A stretch of DNA of 33,590 nucleotides from Hyphomicrobium sp. NDB2Meth4 (GTDB taxonomy: Bacteria; Pseudomonadota; Alphaproteobacteria; Rhizobiales; Hyphomicrobiaceae): NCBI RefSeq assembly GCF_900117445.1, contig NZ_FPEJ01000010.1:1-33590 (forward strand), in the 5' to 3' direction. Numbering within the stretch: position 1 is the stretch's first letter; the number at the start of each line of letters is the position of its first letter. The position numbers and the translations under genes are program-made. The notes under the pieces are model-generated. The model was not told where the DNA came from and ran no database searches. It saw only the letters and a list, made by a program, of their open reading frames with translations. Of the stretch, positions 16,728 to 23,534 are shown one piece after another.

Positions 16728-17433
16728 GGGCCAACTCTTCCGTGACGAGGGGATTTCCTGCATCGATCAACTCCGCGAGGAGACGTCTCACATCAGCGAA
16801 GTTCTCGAACGGAACGCAGGGCCGGCCGATGGATCGCAAGTGAGCAAACAGTTTGGGTTTCGCAGCGACGACATCCGCCATTCTGGCCGCGGCACAGAAA
16901 TCCGACTGACCATCGCCGACGAACAGAACGCGCGGATCGATTGCTCCGTCGCCTTGGAGGTCGGCGACCACGGCGCATTTGCAAGTGCCGGCTCCGGCGC
17001 AGCAGTCAGCATTCTGATGCGGCGAGAGCATGCGATGCGCGCCGTCGCCGCACGCGAGAAGCGCGTTGGCGTAGACTGGGATGTGACCCAGTCCGTGGCG
17101 GTCGAGAATGCGCGCGATTACCCTGTCCAACCCGTCGCTAACGATGACCAATTCGATGCACTCGTGTTTGCACAAATCGGCGAAGCTAGTGAAGTGCGGG
17201 TCGATGGTGATGGTATCTGCGAGCGCCTCGATCTGCGAGAGGTCCGCGCGCAAGAGCGCAACCTGACGGCCGAGACATTCTCGCGATCCTATGTTCCCGT
17301 CCTTCCAATCCTGCTCGATGCTTAGCCACTCTGGGTCGGCGTAGACCTCGAGCAGCCGATCTGTCGCATCAACGGTTGAAATGGTTCCGTCGAAATCGCA
17401 TACGACGATCCAGCGGTTCCTGTAGGACTGCAT
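16714..17433 (-). CDS. HAD-superfamily phosphatase (MtnX / phosphoserine phosphatase-like)
   Basis: From ATG 17433 the protein has 239 residues. Motif I DFDGT (13-17) supplies the nucleophile Asp13 and Asp15, motif II is IVSDG with Ser, and motif IV is VGDGQSD. A Cys-rich CKC segment (AGTCKCAVV) matches the C1-cap HAD-IB phosphatases of the MtnX type, which dephosphorylate small hydroxy- or keto-acids. AGGGGGA 6-10 bp before this ATG supports it over an upstream in-frame start. It is the first gene of the seven-gene operon; its end overlaps the aminotransferase start. It likely frees a phosphorylated intermediate before amination. The substrate is unknown. Confidence 0.85.
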   Translation of the reverse strand: MQSYRNRWIVVCDFDGTISTVDATDRLLEVYADPEWLSIEQDWKDGNIGSRECLGRQVALLRADLSQIEALADTITIDPHFTSFADLCKHECIELVIVSDGLDRVIARILDRHGLGHIPVYANALLACGDGAHRMLSPHQNADCCAGAGTCKCAVVADLQGDGAIDPRVLFVGDGQSDFCAAARMADVVAAKPKLFAHLRSIGRPCVPFENFADVRRLLAELIDAGNPLVTEELAHECN

Positions 17434-17615
17434 GATCTTCCCCCTGAAGATGATCGCCGCTTGGTATCCCCCCACACAGCGTCGTGAGTGCTTTCGTCTT
17501 GGTCTTGCGTGGCGACTCGTTTGCTACCCTCCACTCGAACCTGCGCGCTCCAAGCTTCGCTATCTCGCAGAGAGAGATAGATAGAGGCGCACATGGGGGC
17601 TGGAATCCGGCAGCC

Positions 17616-17634
17616 ACATCGCAAATCTGTAAGG
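17616..17634 (-). promoter_or_regulatory. TTACAGA-type operator before the seven-gene operon
   Basis: Read on the minus strand it is ACCTTACAGATTTGCGATG. It lies 183 bp before the phosphatase ATG, just downstream of the mlaA-like stop. The same first ten bases head the box at 22120-22138. TTACA-type boxes are typical of OmpR-family regulators; this one is less symmetric than its counterpart. Confidence 0.4.
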
Positions 17635-17639
17635 TCGCG

Positions 17640-18428
17640 CTAATTGCCATTTTCTGTGGCCGAAGAAGCTCCCGCGATTGGCTGCAGCACTGCGGGGCAA
17701 TTGTCATCCTTGAGATCTTCGGCAAGGTACTGGCGGTACGCCGATCGCAGAGCCGCATAGCCATCAAGAGACGTGCGCTCCAGTTTCTCCATATCCGGCG
17801 CGGCCTCGAAATTCCGCTCGGTGACGTCCAGAGCGGCAATGGACCAGCTGGCAGCGGACGCGCCTACGCGCCGCAATCCTAAATCGACGGGATCGGCGAA
17901 ATACTCGGCTGCGATACCGGCCGTTGCGCGGAGATCGGCGGGTCCGAGAACAGGCAACATCAGGTATGGCCCGTCCGGAATTCCGAAGACCGCCAGTGTT
18001 CGCCCCAAATCGTTGTCATGGGCGTCTATGCCATACGACTTCGCAACGTCGAAAACACCGCCCACACCCAGCGTCGAATTCACCATGAAACGCCGCAAAG
18101 ATGCGCCGGCCGCGCATTCGCGTCCCTGAGCCAGATCGTTGATAAACACCAACGGCTCTCTCAGATTGATCAGAACGTTCCGGATGCCGATCCAGATGGG
18201 TGCGAGCGGCTCTCCCGAAGCGGTGGCCTTGCGCAGCGGTTCCAGCGCGCGCCGCACCTCCGTGTTGAACGCGTAGATTTCGCGATTCATTGGCTCCAAC
18301 GGATCGTTGAGGAGTTCCACTTCGGCGCGCACAGTTGGGTCTGTAGGCAGCGCGGCGCATGCAGACAACGCAAACAACGGCGGCGATGCGGCCGCGATCA
18401 CACGTACTAGCCTCGTTACCTGCTTCAC
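17640..18428 (-). CDS. mlaA: MlaA/VacJ-like outer-membrane lipoprotein
   Basis: From GTG 18428 the protein has 262 residues with a lipoprotein signal ending in LSACAAL (lipobox Cys near residue 24). The mature part has the family signatures NDPLEPMNREIYAFN, RRFMVNSTLGVGGVFDVA and DLGRTLAVFGIPDGPYLMLPVLGP. MlaA sits in the outer membrane and removes or moves phospholipids, handing them to MlaC. GGGGGGAG precedes GTG by 9 bp and TTG (18434) by 3 bp; GTG is preferred. It is the last gene after permease, ATPase, adaptor and MlaC-like genes. MlaFEDB-type partners are not present in the window, which is unusual for this family. Confidence 0.9.
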   Translation of the reverse strand: MKQVTRLVRVIAAASPPLFALSACAALPTDPTVRAEVELLNDPLEPMNREIYAFNTEVRRALEPLRKATASGEPLAPIWIGIRNVLINLREPLVFINDLAQGRECAAGASLRRFMVNSTLGVGGVFDVAKSYGIDAHDNDLGRTLAVFGIPDGPYLMLPVLGPADLRATAGIAAEYFADPVDLGLRRVGASAASWSIAALDVTERNFEAAPDMEKLERTSLDGYAALRSAYRQYLAEDLKDDNCPAVLQPIAGASSATENGN

Positions 18429-18461
18429 GTGCAAGAACTCCCCCCGAGCGCATTGCCAATG

Positions 18462-19091
18462 TTAGTTTGCTCGTGCTTTGAGCGCCGCCGTAAGGGCTTC
18501 GAGTTTGCCGTTTGCCCCACGCAGGAACGACCCGTAGTCTTGCTTAGTGGTCGTCGACGTACTGACGCCATCAATCACGACGTCGAGAAACTTCTCGCGC
18601 CCGCTGGGACCGGTAACGATCCAATCGACGTCATAGACGTGGCTCCCGGTTGGCGTGGAGATTGTCGAGCGGACCATCGTGGTGCCAGCAGCACCAGGTT
18701 GCACCGCTTTGATCTGCAGCGACTGGCCGTCGTAGTCGTAGAAGCGATCGGTATAGATGTTCGCTAGCGCACCGGAGAATACGCTTTGGAAGCGGCTCTG
18801 CTGCTCTGGGCTGGCGCGGGACCAATACGGCTCGACAACCATTTGGCCAATTGCCACAGCATCGAAGTACTTCAAGATAGCGGTGCGGAACTGCACGCGC
18901 CTGTCTTGATCGGCGATGGCCTTGTTCGACAAGATCGCAATTGCTTCGGTAGCGGCGCTCTGCACAAACGACGCGGGGCGGGAAGCTGCCGCCGTTACAG
19001 CGCCGCCCGAGAACAATGCGCCGAATGATGTCGCGGCGGCGAACGCCAGGAGCCATCCAGATGCTTTCGCAGCGGTGTTAGTTTGTGCCAA
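18462..19091 (-). CDS. mlaC: MlaC-like periplasmic lipid carrier
   Basis: Beginning at TTG 19091, the 209-residue protein has a signal peptide (ASGWLLAFAAATSFGALFSG near 15-35). The body (AFVQSAATEAIAILSNK, AILKYFDAVAIGQMVV, FQSVFSGALANIYTDRFYDYDG, VDWIVTGPSGREKFLDVVIDG) follows the MlaC/Tgt2 layout, which binds phospholipids in the periplasm. AAGGAGA lies 5-6 bp before this TTG and supports it; the longer frame to 19286 is out-of-phase sequence of the adaptor gene. Its start overlaps the adaptor stop by 14 bp. In this operon it would carry a lipid between the adaptor/permease complex and the MlaA-like lipoprotein, an inference from context. Confidence 0.85.
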   Translation of the reverse strand: MAQTNTAAKASGWLLAFAAATSFGALFSGGAVTAAASRPASFVQSAATEAIAILSNKAIADQDRRVQFRTAILKYFDAVAIGQMVVEPYWSRASPEQQSRFQSVFSGALANIYTDRFYDYDGQSLQIKAVQPGAAGTTMVRSTISTPTGSHVYDVDWIVTGPSGREKFLDVVIDGVSTSTTTKQDYGSFLRGANGKLEALTAALKARAN

Positions 19092-20157
19092 GGCCGTCTC
19101 CTTTACTGTTGGACGATTGGGTGGGCTCGAAGAACACGTCGACCCGCATGCCTGGCACGAGGGGTGATGCCGCCGCGAGGTCGACGATAACTTGAATGGC
19201 GTTGTCCTTGACGGTTGAGACTGCTTGATGCGCAGCCAGACCCCTCGGACGCGCGAGGGCAGCGATGAACGACACGGCGCCGGCAAAGTCCTTCTCAGGG
19301 AATGCGTCGGAGCGGACGACGACGCGCTGACCTAGCGTTACGTTGGCGATGTCGACTTCGTCGATCTCAGCTCGGACGCGAAGTCGATCGATGTCGCCCA
19401 TAGCGATCACCGTGTCGTCTGACGCTGCACTCGCAGTGTCGCCCGGCTGTTTAAGAATGTTCAAGACTGTACCCGCGCGCGGCGCACGGATACGGGTCTT
19501 TTCCAGAACGGCGTACGCGATGGCGCGTTCTGCCCGTGCAACTGCCAGCGCCGACTCTGTTCGAGTTGGCCGCGGCGCATCATTTGATTTCTCCGATGCG
19601 GAGAGCGCGTTCCGGCTTTCGGCCAAGAACTCTCTACTGTGGGCAAGAGAGGCTTTGGCGATATTCAGAGCGTCGACCGACGCGCCATTAGCGCTGAGGC
19701 GATCGAGCGCCAGCTGGCTTCTCCAGACCTCGCTTTGGGAGTTCGCGACATTGTCTTCGGCCGACTGCCGCTGATTGGGCAACGAACTTGAAATGGCGTT
19801 GTCTCTTTCGGCCTCCCGGAACGAGACCTCGGCCTCGGCCGCTTGCACACGTGCCAATTGCTCGCTGTCATCGACGATCGCCAAAAGTTCTCCTTCGGCT
19901 ACCTTGTCGCGCACACGAACGACGATCTTGTCGATCCGACCAGCACTTGTGGCGGCGATGCTTGTCTCCCCGGAGATCGGTTCGACCTTGCCGGGGGCTG
20001 CTGCGATCCAGTCAGACCCGGCGGCCACGTCCAATGACTGGTCTGTCTGCGCGGTAACGCCCGCTGCTGCGAGATACGTCGGGGATTTCGCGAGCATGGC
20101 ACCGGCCGCCACGCCGACGGCGACCAGAAGCGCGGATCCCACATGGCGGCTAAGCAT
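19078..20157 (-). CDS. HlyD-family periplasmic adaptor (membrane fusion protein)
   Basis: From ATG 20157 the protein has 359 residues: one N-terminal membrane segment (about 5-25), a lipoyl-type strand APGKVEPISGETSIAATSAGRIDKI, a long coiled coil (about 110-200) and a second lipoyl half (RIRAPRAGTVLNILKQPGDT), then a beta-barrel ending VPGMRVDVFF. This is the DevB/HlyD layout that links an inner-membrane ABC transporter to the outer membrane. GGAGA lies 8 bp before the ATG. It overlaps the ATPase gene by 8 bp. The gene order permease-ATPase-adaptor is that of DevBCA-like exporters, here extended by MlaC- and MlaA-like genes. Confidence 0.87.
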   Translation of the reverse strand: MLSRHVGSALLVAVGVAAGAMLAKSPTYLAAAGVTAQTDQSLDVAAGSDWIAAAPGKVEPISGETSIAATSAGRIDKIVVRVRDKVAEGELLAIVDDSEQLARVQAAEAEVSFREAERDNAISSSLPNQRQSAEDNVANSQSEVWRSQLALDRLSANGASVDALNIAKASLAHSREFLAESRNALSASEKSNDAPRPTRTESALAVARAERAIAYAVLEKTRIRAPRAGTVLNILKQPGDTASAASDDTVIAMGDIDRLRVRAEIDEVDIANVTLGQRVVVRSDAFPEKDFAGAVSFIAALARPRGLAAHQAVSTVKDNAIQVIVDLAAASPLVPGMRVDVFFEPTQSSNSKGDGLGTN

Positions 20158-20893
20158 GACCGTTGTCTCCCGCCAGACTAGGCAATGCAGACGCTGGATC
20201 GAGCTCCGCCGCGGCGCTGAGAATTCTCCCGTCTTGCATGCAGACAATCCGGTCCGCGAACGGGAACGCGCGAGCATCGTGTGACACTGCGAGCACCGCT
20301 CGACCTTGTTCCCTTGCCAGGCGGCGAAGCTCCTGCAGCACGCCACGCCCGGCTTCGCTATCGAGGGCCGCCGTGGGCTCATCGGCCAGGATGATGCTCG
20401 GATTGGATACTACCGCCCGCGCGATGGCGACGCGCTGCTGCTCGCCGCCACTCATCTGTCCAGGCAACGAATGCAGTCGATGGGCAAGACCCACTGACCG
20501 AAGCGCGTTCTCTGCGGTCTCACGGGAGAGCGCCGCGCGGTGACCGCGAATTGCCAAACTGGCTTCGACATTCTGGCGCGCCGTCAGTCCGGGGAACAGA
20601 TTGTAGGACTGGAAGACGAAGCCGACATGCTGGCGACGGAGCTGTGCAAGCCTTTCCTTGTCCATGTTTTCGGTCGATTGCCCCACAACTCTCACCACGC
20701 CCCTGGTTGGCTTCAGGATGCAGCCCATGATCGACAGCAACGTCGATTTTCCGCTGCCGGAAGGGCCGACGAGCAATACGAACTCGCCAGCAACCAGGGA
20801 CAGACACACGCCCTTGAGCGCTTGAACGGAGCGCGCGCCGTCGCCGAGCACCATTTCAATATTCTCGGCTTCGAGAACTGCATCGTTGCTCAT
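20150..20893 (-). CDS. ABC transporter ATPase (LolD/MacB/DevA type)
   Basis: The 247-residue protein has Walker A GPSGSGKST (43-51), the Q loop VGFVFQSYNLFP, signature MSGGEQQRVA, Walker B IILADEPTAALD and switch His in AVSHD. The order and spacing match the LolD/MacB group that works with FtsX-type permeases rather than the MlaF group. ATG 20893 is chosen because it overlaps the permease stop as ATGA, fixing the start; the longer frame upstream is shadow sequence. It powers the transporter with the permease encoded immediately before it. The cargo is unknown. Confidence 0.92.
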   Translation of the reverse strand: MSNDAVLEAENIEMVLGDGARSVQALKGVCLSLVAGEFVLLVGPSGSGKSTLLSIMGCILKPTRGVVRVVGQSTENMDKERLAQLRRQHVGFVFQSYNLFPGLTARQNVEASLAIRGHRAALSRETAENALRSVGLAHRLHSLPGQMSGGEQQRVAIARAVVSNPSIILADEPTAALDSEAGRGVLQELRRLAREQGRAVLAVSHDARAFPFADRIVCMQDGRILSAAAELDPASALPSLAGDNGHA

Positions 20894-22017
20894 TGTGCGA
20901 ACACCTCTGCAGGGTCGACGCGTCCGACCTTTGCTGCTGCTGCAAACGCTGCAGCGGAGGACATCAGGGCGGCGATTGCGGTCAGGACGAGCATCAAGGA
21001 CGGGGTTATTTGGATTGGCAAACTGGAGATCGCCGAAATGGCGATCACGCCGGTGTTTCCAATCAAGGCCAGCGCGCATCCTGCAAGCGTGCAAATACCC
21101 GCTTGACAAGCGACCACTGAAACAAGGAAGCGTTTGGATGAACCCATTGCCCGAAGCGTCGCAAATTCTTTTCGGTGATCGTTCACGCTCGTATAGAGCG
21201 ACTGCATCATGATCACCGAGCCGACAACCACGGCGAGCCCGGCTCCGGCCAGGAGTGCAATTCCGGCACCTGTCTCAAGCAGCCAGCGCTCCACATTGCG
21301 ACGCCGGAACTCCGCCGATGTCAGCACCTCTGCGTTGGGTAGCTTGCTGGCGATGCGCTCTCTTACGAGTGCGGCGTCAGTGCCACGCGAGAGCCCAACT
21401 GCGAGGTAAGAGACGCGCGAGGCATCCGCATTAAGAAACGCGCGGGCCTGCGAGAGCCGTGTGAAGACGTAGGGGGATGTCGTGAAGGACCTGATGCCGC
21501 TTGTTATAACCGCGACACGCGCCTGGAGTCCCTCGATGCGGGCAATATCGCCGCGCTTACTCACGCCCAGCTGTTGGGCATAGGACGCGTCGATTGCGAC
21601 CGCATCTGGCGCCTTGAGATCGTAGGGCTTTCCGCTCGATAGGTTCCAGGGTTCAATCACCCCCGTTGCTGGATCGCTGCCCACCACGATCACGCTCGTG
21701 CTGCCGCCGCCGGGTTTCCGCCACTCGGCAAACCCCACCAGCATTGGTGTGACGCGCCTCACCCCTTCAACAGTCGCTGCGGCATATCGCTGAGTACTCT
21801 CCAGCTGCGCAGGATCGTCAAAGGCGGCAGTACCGACTGGAACGATCCACAGATCTGCGTTCGCATGATCGATAAGCGCCGAGATCGTGCGATCGAAGCC
21901 GGCGAGCAGGCCGAGCTGCACGGTCACAAGCACGAACGACAGTCCGATACCCGCGGCCGTGGCCAAGAACCGCGCTGGATCGTGCAGCAGGTTCTTGAGT
22001 GCAATTATGCCGATCAT
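20890..22017 (-). CDS. FtsX-family ABC transporter permease (DevC/MacB/LolC-like)
   Basis: From ATG 22017 the protein has 375 residues: one N-terminal membrane helix (about 17-39), a periplasmic domain of about 200 residues (LWIVPVGTAAFDD to FRRRNVERWL), then three membrane helices (about 247-270, 300-320, 336-358). This is the four-helix FtsX/MacB layout. The segment SLYTSVNDHRKEFATLRAMGSS is the cytoplasmic coupling region and is typical. GGGGGA just before the ATG supports the start over GTG 22032. It is the first gene of the operon; a TTACAGA box lies about 102 bp upstream. The complex with ATPase and adaptor likely extracts a lipid or small molecule from the inner membrane. Confidence 0.88.
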   Translation of the reverse strand: MIGIIALKNLLHDPARFLATAAGIGLSFVLVTVQLGLLAGFDRTISALIDHANADLWIVPVGTAAFDDPAQLESTQRYAAATVEGVRRVTPMLVGFAEWRKPGGGSTSVIVVGSDPATGVIEPWNLSSGKPYDLKAPDAVAIDASYAQQLGVSKRGDIARIEGLQARVAVITSGIRSFTTSPYVFTRLSQARAFLNADASRVSYLAVGLSRGTDAALVRERIASKLPNAEVLTSAEFRRRNVERWLLETGAGIALLAGAGLAVVVGSVIMMQSLYTSVNDHRKEFATLRAMGSSKRFLVSVVACQAGICTLAGCALALIGNTGVIAISAISSLPIQITPSLMLVLTAIAALMSSAAAFAAAAKVGRVDPAEVFAQ

Positions 22018-22119
22018 TGTTCCCCCAGGCACGCACTATGGGTTGGCGACGGCGCCCCCTCCGCTCACCCGCGTTTGAACGCCAGATGACACGGCGGGCA
22101 CTCGGCAATGTGGCGCGGG

Positions 22120-22138
22120 CTTTACATGTCTGTAAGGT
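22120..22138 (-). promoter_or_regulatory. TTACAGA-type operator before the ABC/Mla operon
   Basis: Read on the minus strand: ACCTTACAGACATGTAAAG, an inverted repeat TTACA-GACA-TGTAA. It lies about 102 bp before the permease ATG. The first ten bases are identical to those of the box at 17616-17634, and 14 of 19 bases match in all, so one regulator may act on both operons. Confidence 0.45.
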
Positions 22139-22259
22139 GCCGCAGACAGGCGTCGACGCAATGATCACCGTGCGCGTCGCCCCTGTTGCCCATTTCGGCT
22201 GATAACGAAGGCATCGAGCCCACGATGGGTTGCGATTGCACGCCCCGCATGCGACCGAC

Positions 22260-22331
22260 CTACTTCGCGCCTTCGATTGCGACAGGTGACAAGAGCGCTA
22301 CCGCACTAAGCAGAGACATTGACTTACGCAT
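22260..22331 (-). CDS. Possible 23-residue signal-like peptide
   Basis: A tiny frame reads MRKSMSLLSAVALLSPVAIEGAK, a charged start followed by a hydrophobic stretch like a signal peptide, then TAG. GGAG lies 8 bp before its ATG. It could be a leader peptide or the truncated start of a lost secreted protein. Only its shape supports it. Confidence 0.25.
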   Translation of the reverse strand: MRKSMSLLSAVALLSPVAIEGAK

Positions 22332-22338
22332 TCTGTTC

Positions 22339-22600
22339 GCTCCGTTGGCGACGATGAGGGAGCCCATGTCCCATTAGATCGCGCAGATGCCGTGAATGCA
22401 TCGTGGAGGTCGCGTGCAGCACCTAGGCTGCCCTGGCGCGCTAGGCACGTGCGGGCGAATGATGCGCCGTTGGCCCGCGACCGGGAATTCTAATTTGCGG
22501 GTACGCTCTCCCGGCGGGCGCGCTCACGTCTACTTTGGCCGGCGAAGGAGCCGAAGCGGCCCTCACATGCCGCCCAACCCCACTTGGACCATGGGACTTT
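22339..22600. other. Intergenic region without a recognised gene
   Basis: This stretch separates the minus-strand ABC operon from the plus-strand regulator. I see no gene, strong hairpin or repeat until the 11-bp repeats at 22610. Confidence 0.5.
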
Positions 22601-22609
22601 TCGTGCGCT

Positions 22610-22642
22610 CTCGACAGAGTCTCCACGAAGTCTGCGCAGGCC
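22610..22642 (+). promoter_or_regulatory. Tandem 11-bp direct repeats before the second response regulator
   Basis: Three contiguous 11-mers: CTCGACAGAGT, CTCCACGAAGT and CTGCGCAGGCC. The first two match the array at 5936-5979 closely; the third is degenerate. The array ends 49 bp before the GTG at 22692. Confidence 0.55.
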
Positions 22643-22691
22643 ATAGGCGGTTAGCTGCAAGAGTCCGCTACAGAGCTGCCAAGAGACGCAC

Positions 22692-23528
22692 GTGGCGGGT
22701 TCCTGCCATCGCGCACTCTCGTCGCAGCGATCTGACGCTTACATGGCGGAATTCCTGGATGCGACGTGTGACTTGACGAGAAGCACATTGCTTGAACCGG
22801 AAGAATTGCAGCGGATGCATCACATGCCACTCCCGGATGCCGTTGCGGCTATGCGCATTCTCGTTATCGACGGCGACCCTGAAACCGTTGGCCAACTGAC
22901 CTGCAGTTTCAGTAGAGCCGGTCAACAGATCGAGTCCACCGCGGACGGACGTAGTGGTTTGATGCTCGCAACCACATCGCCCTACGATGTGATCATTCTG
23001 GATCGCGACTTGTCTGAGATTGATGGTCTCTCACTTGTTGCGACCCTCCGGCAGACTGGCACGGCGACTCCGATCTTATTCTTGACGTCTCTCGGCAGCG
23101 TCGCCGACCGTGTGGCGGGTCTCGAGGCTGGCGCGGACGACTATTTGCTCAAGCCTTTCGACTTTAGTGAGCTGATGGCGCGCGTTCGTGCGCTCGCGCG
23201 CAGACCGCCATTTCAGGGACAGCAGATAACATTGAGAGTCGCTGATCTCGAAGTGAACCTGATTTCACGCACTGTGATGCGGGCAGGCCGTGTGATTGAC
23301 CTTCTCCCGCGCGAGTTCGAACTGCTTGTGATGCTAATGCGAAATGAGGGGCGCGTGTTGACCCGGACGATGTTGTTGGAGCGCATCTGGGACTTCCATT
23401 TCGACCCCAAGACGAGTGTCGTTGAAACGCACGTCAGCCGGCTGCGAATGAAGATCGACAGAACCTATCCCGCGAGATTGATCCATACAGTGCGCGGCAG
23501 AGGATACAGCCTGTATCCGTCCTCCTGA
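22692..23528 (+). CDS. OmpR-family response regulator without an adjacent kinase
   Basis: The longest frame is 278 residues; the receiver begins at MRILVIDGD (residue 54, ATG at 22851), a standard start of this family. The GTG at 22692 is 49 bp after the repeats and has AAGAGA upstream, while 22743 and 22815 are other candidates, so the start is uncertain. The phospho-acceptor is Asp in VIILDRDL (residue 104 in the long form), with Thr in FLTSLG and Lys in LKPFDF. The receiver's acidic pair appears reduced: DGD instead of EDD, with Gly at the second acid. The winged helix includes LLPREFELLVMLM and VVETHVSRLRMKIDR. It lies 6 bp before the CFA synthase gene, so both are probably co-transcribed. 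No kinase is nearby; the kinase at 6724 could serve both regulators. Confidence 0.85.
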   Translation: MAGSCHRALSSQRSDAYMAEFLDATCDLTRSTLLEPEELQRMHHMPLPDAVAAMRILVIDGDPETVGQLTCSFSRAGQQIESTADGRSGLMLATTSPYDVIILDRDLSEIDGLSLVATLRQTGTATPILFLTSLGSVADRVAGLEAGADDYLLKPFDFSELMARVRALARRPPFQGQQITLRVADLEVNLISRTVMRAGRVIDLLPREFELLVMLMRNEGRVLTRTMLLERIWDFHFDPKTSVVETHVSRLRMKIDRTYPARLIHTVRGRGYSLYPSS

Positions 23529-23534
23529 TCTCGT

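Noticed and set aside
16092-16745. Plus-strand frame of 217 codons in the aminotransferase region
   Set aside because: Long antisense frames are common opposite high-GC genes; no motif supports it.
16678-17325. Plus-strand frame of 215 codons opposite the phosphatase
   Set aside because: The minus strand carries the HAD motifs; the plus frame does not resemble any family.
18462-19286. Extended N-terminus of the MlaC-like protein to 19286
   Set aside because: The extra 65 residues are out-of-frame sequence of the adaptor gene; TTG 19091 has a good ribosome site.
20540-21106. Plus-strand frame of 188 codons opposite the ATPase/permease junction
   Set aside because: It is antisense to clear ABC transporter motifs.
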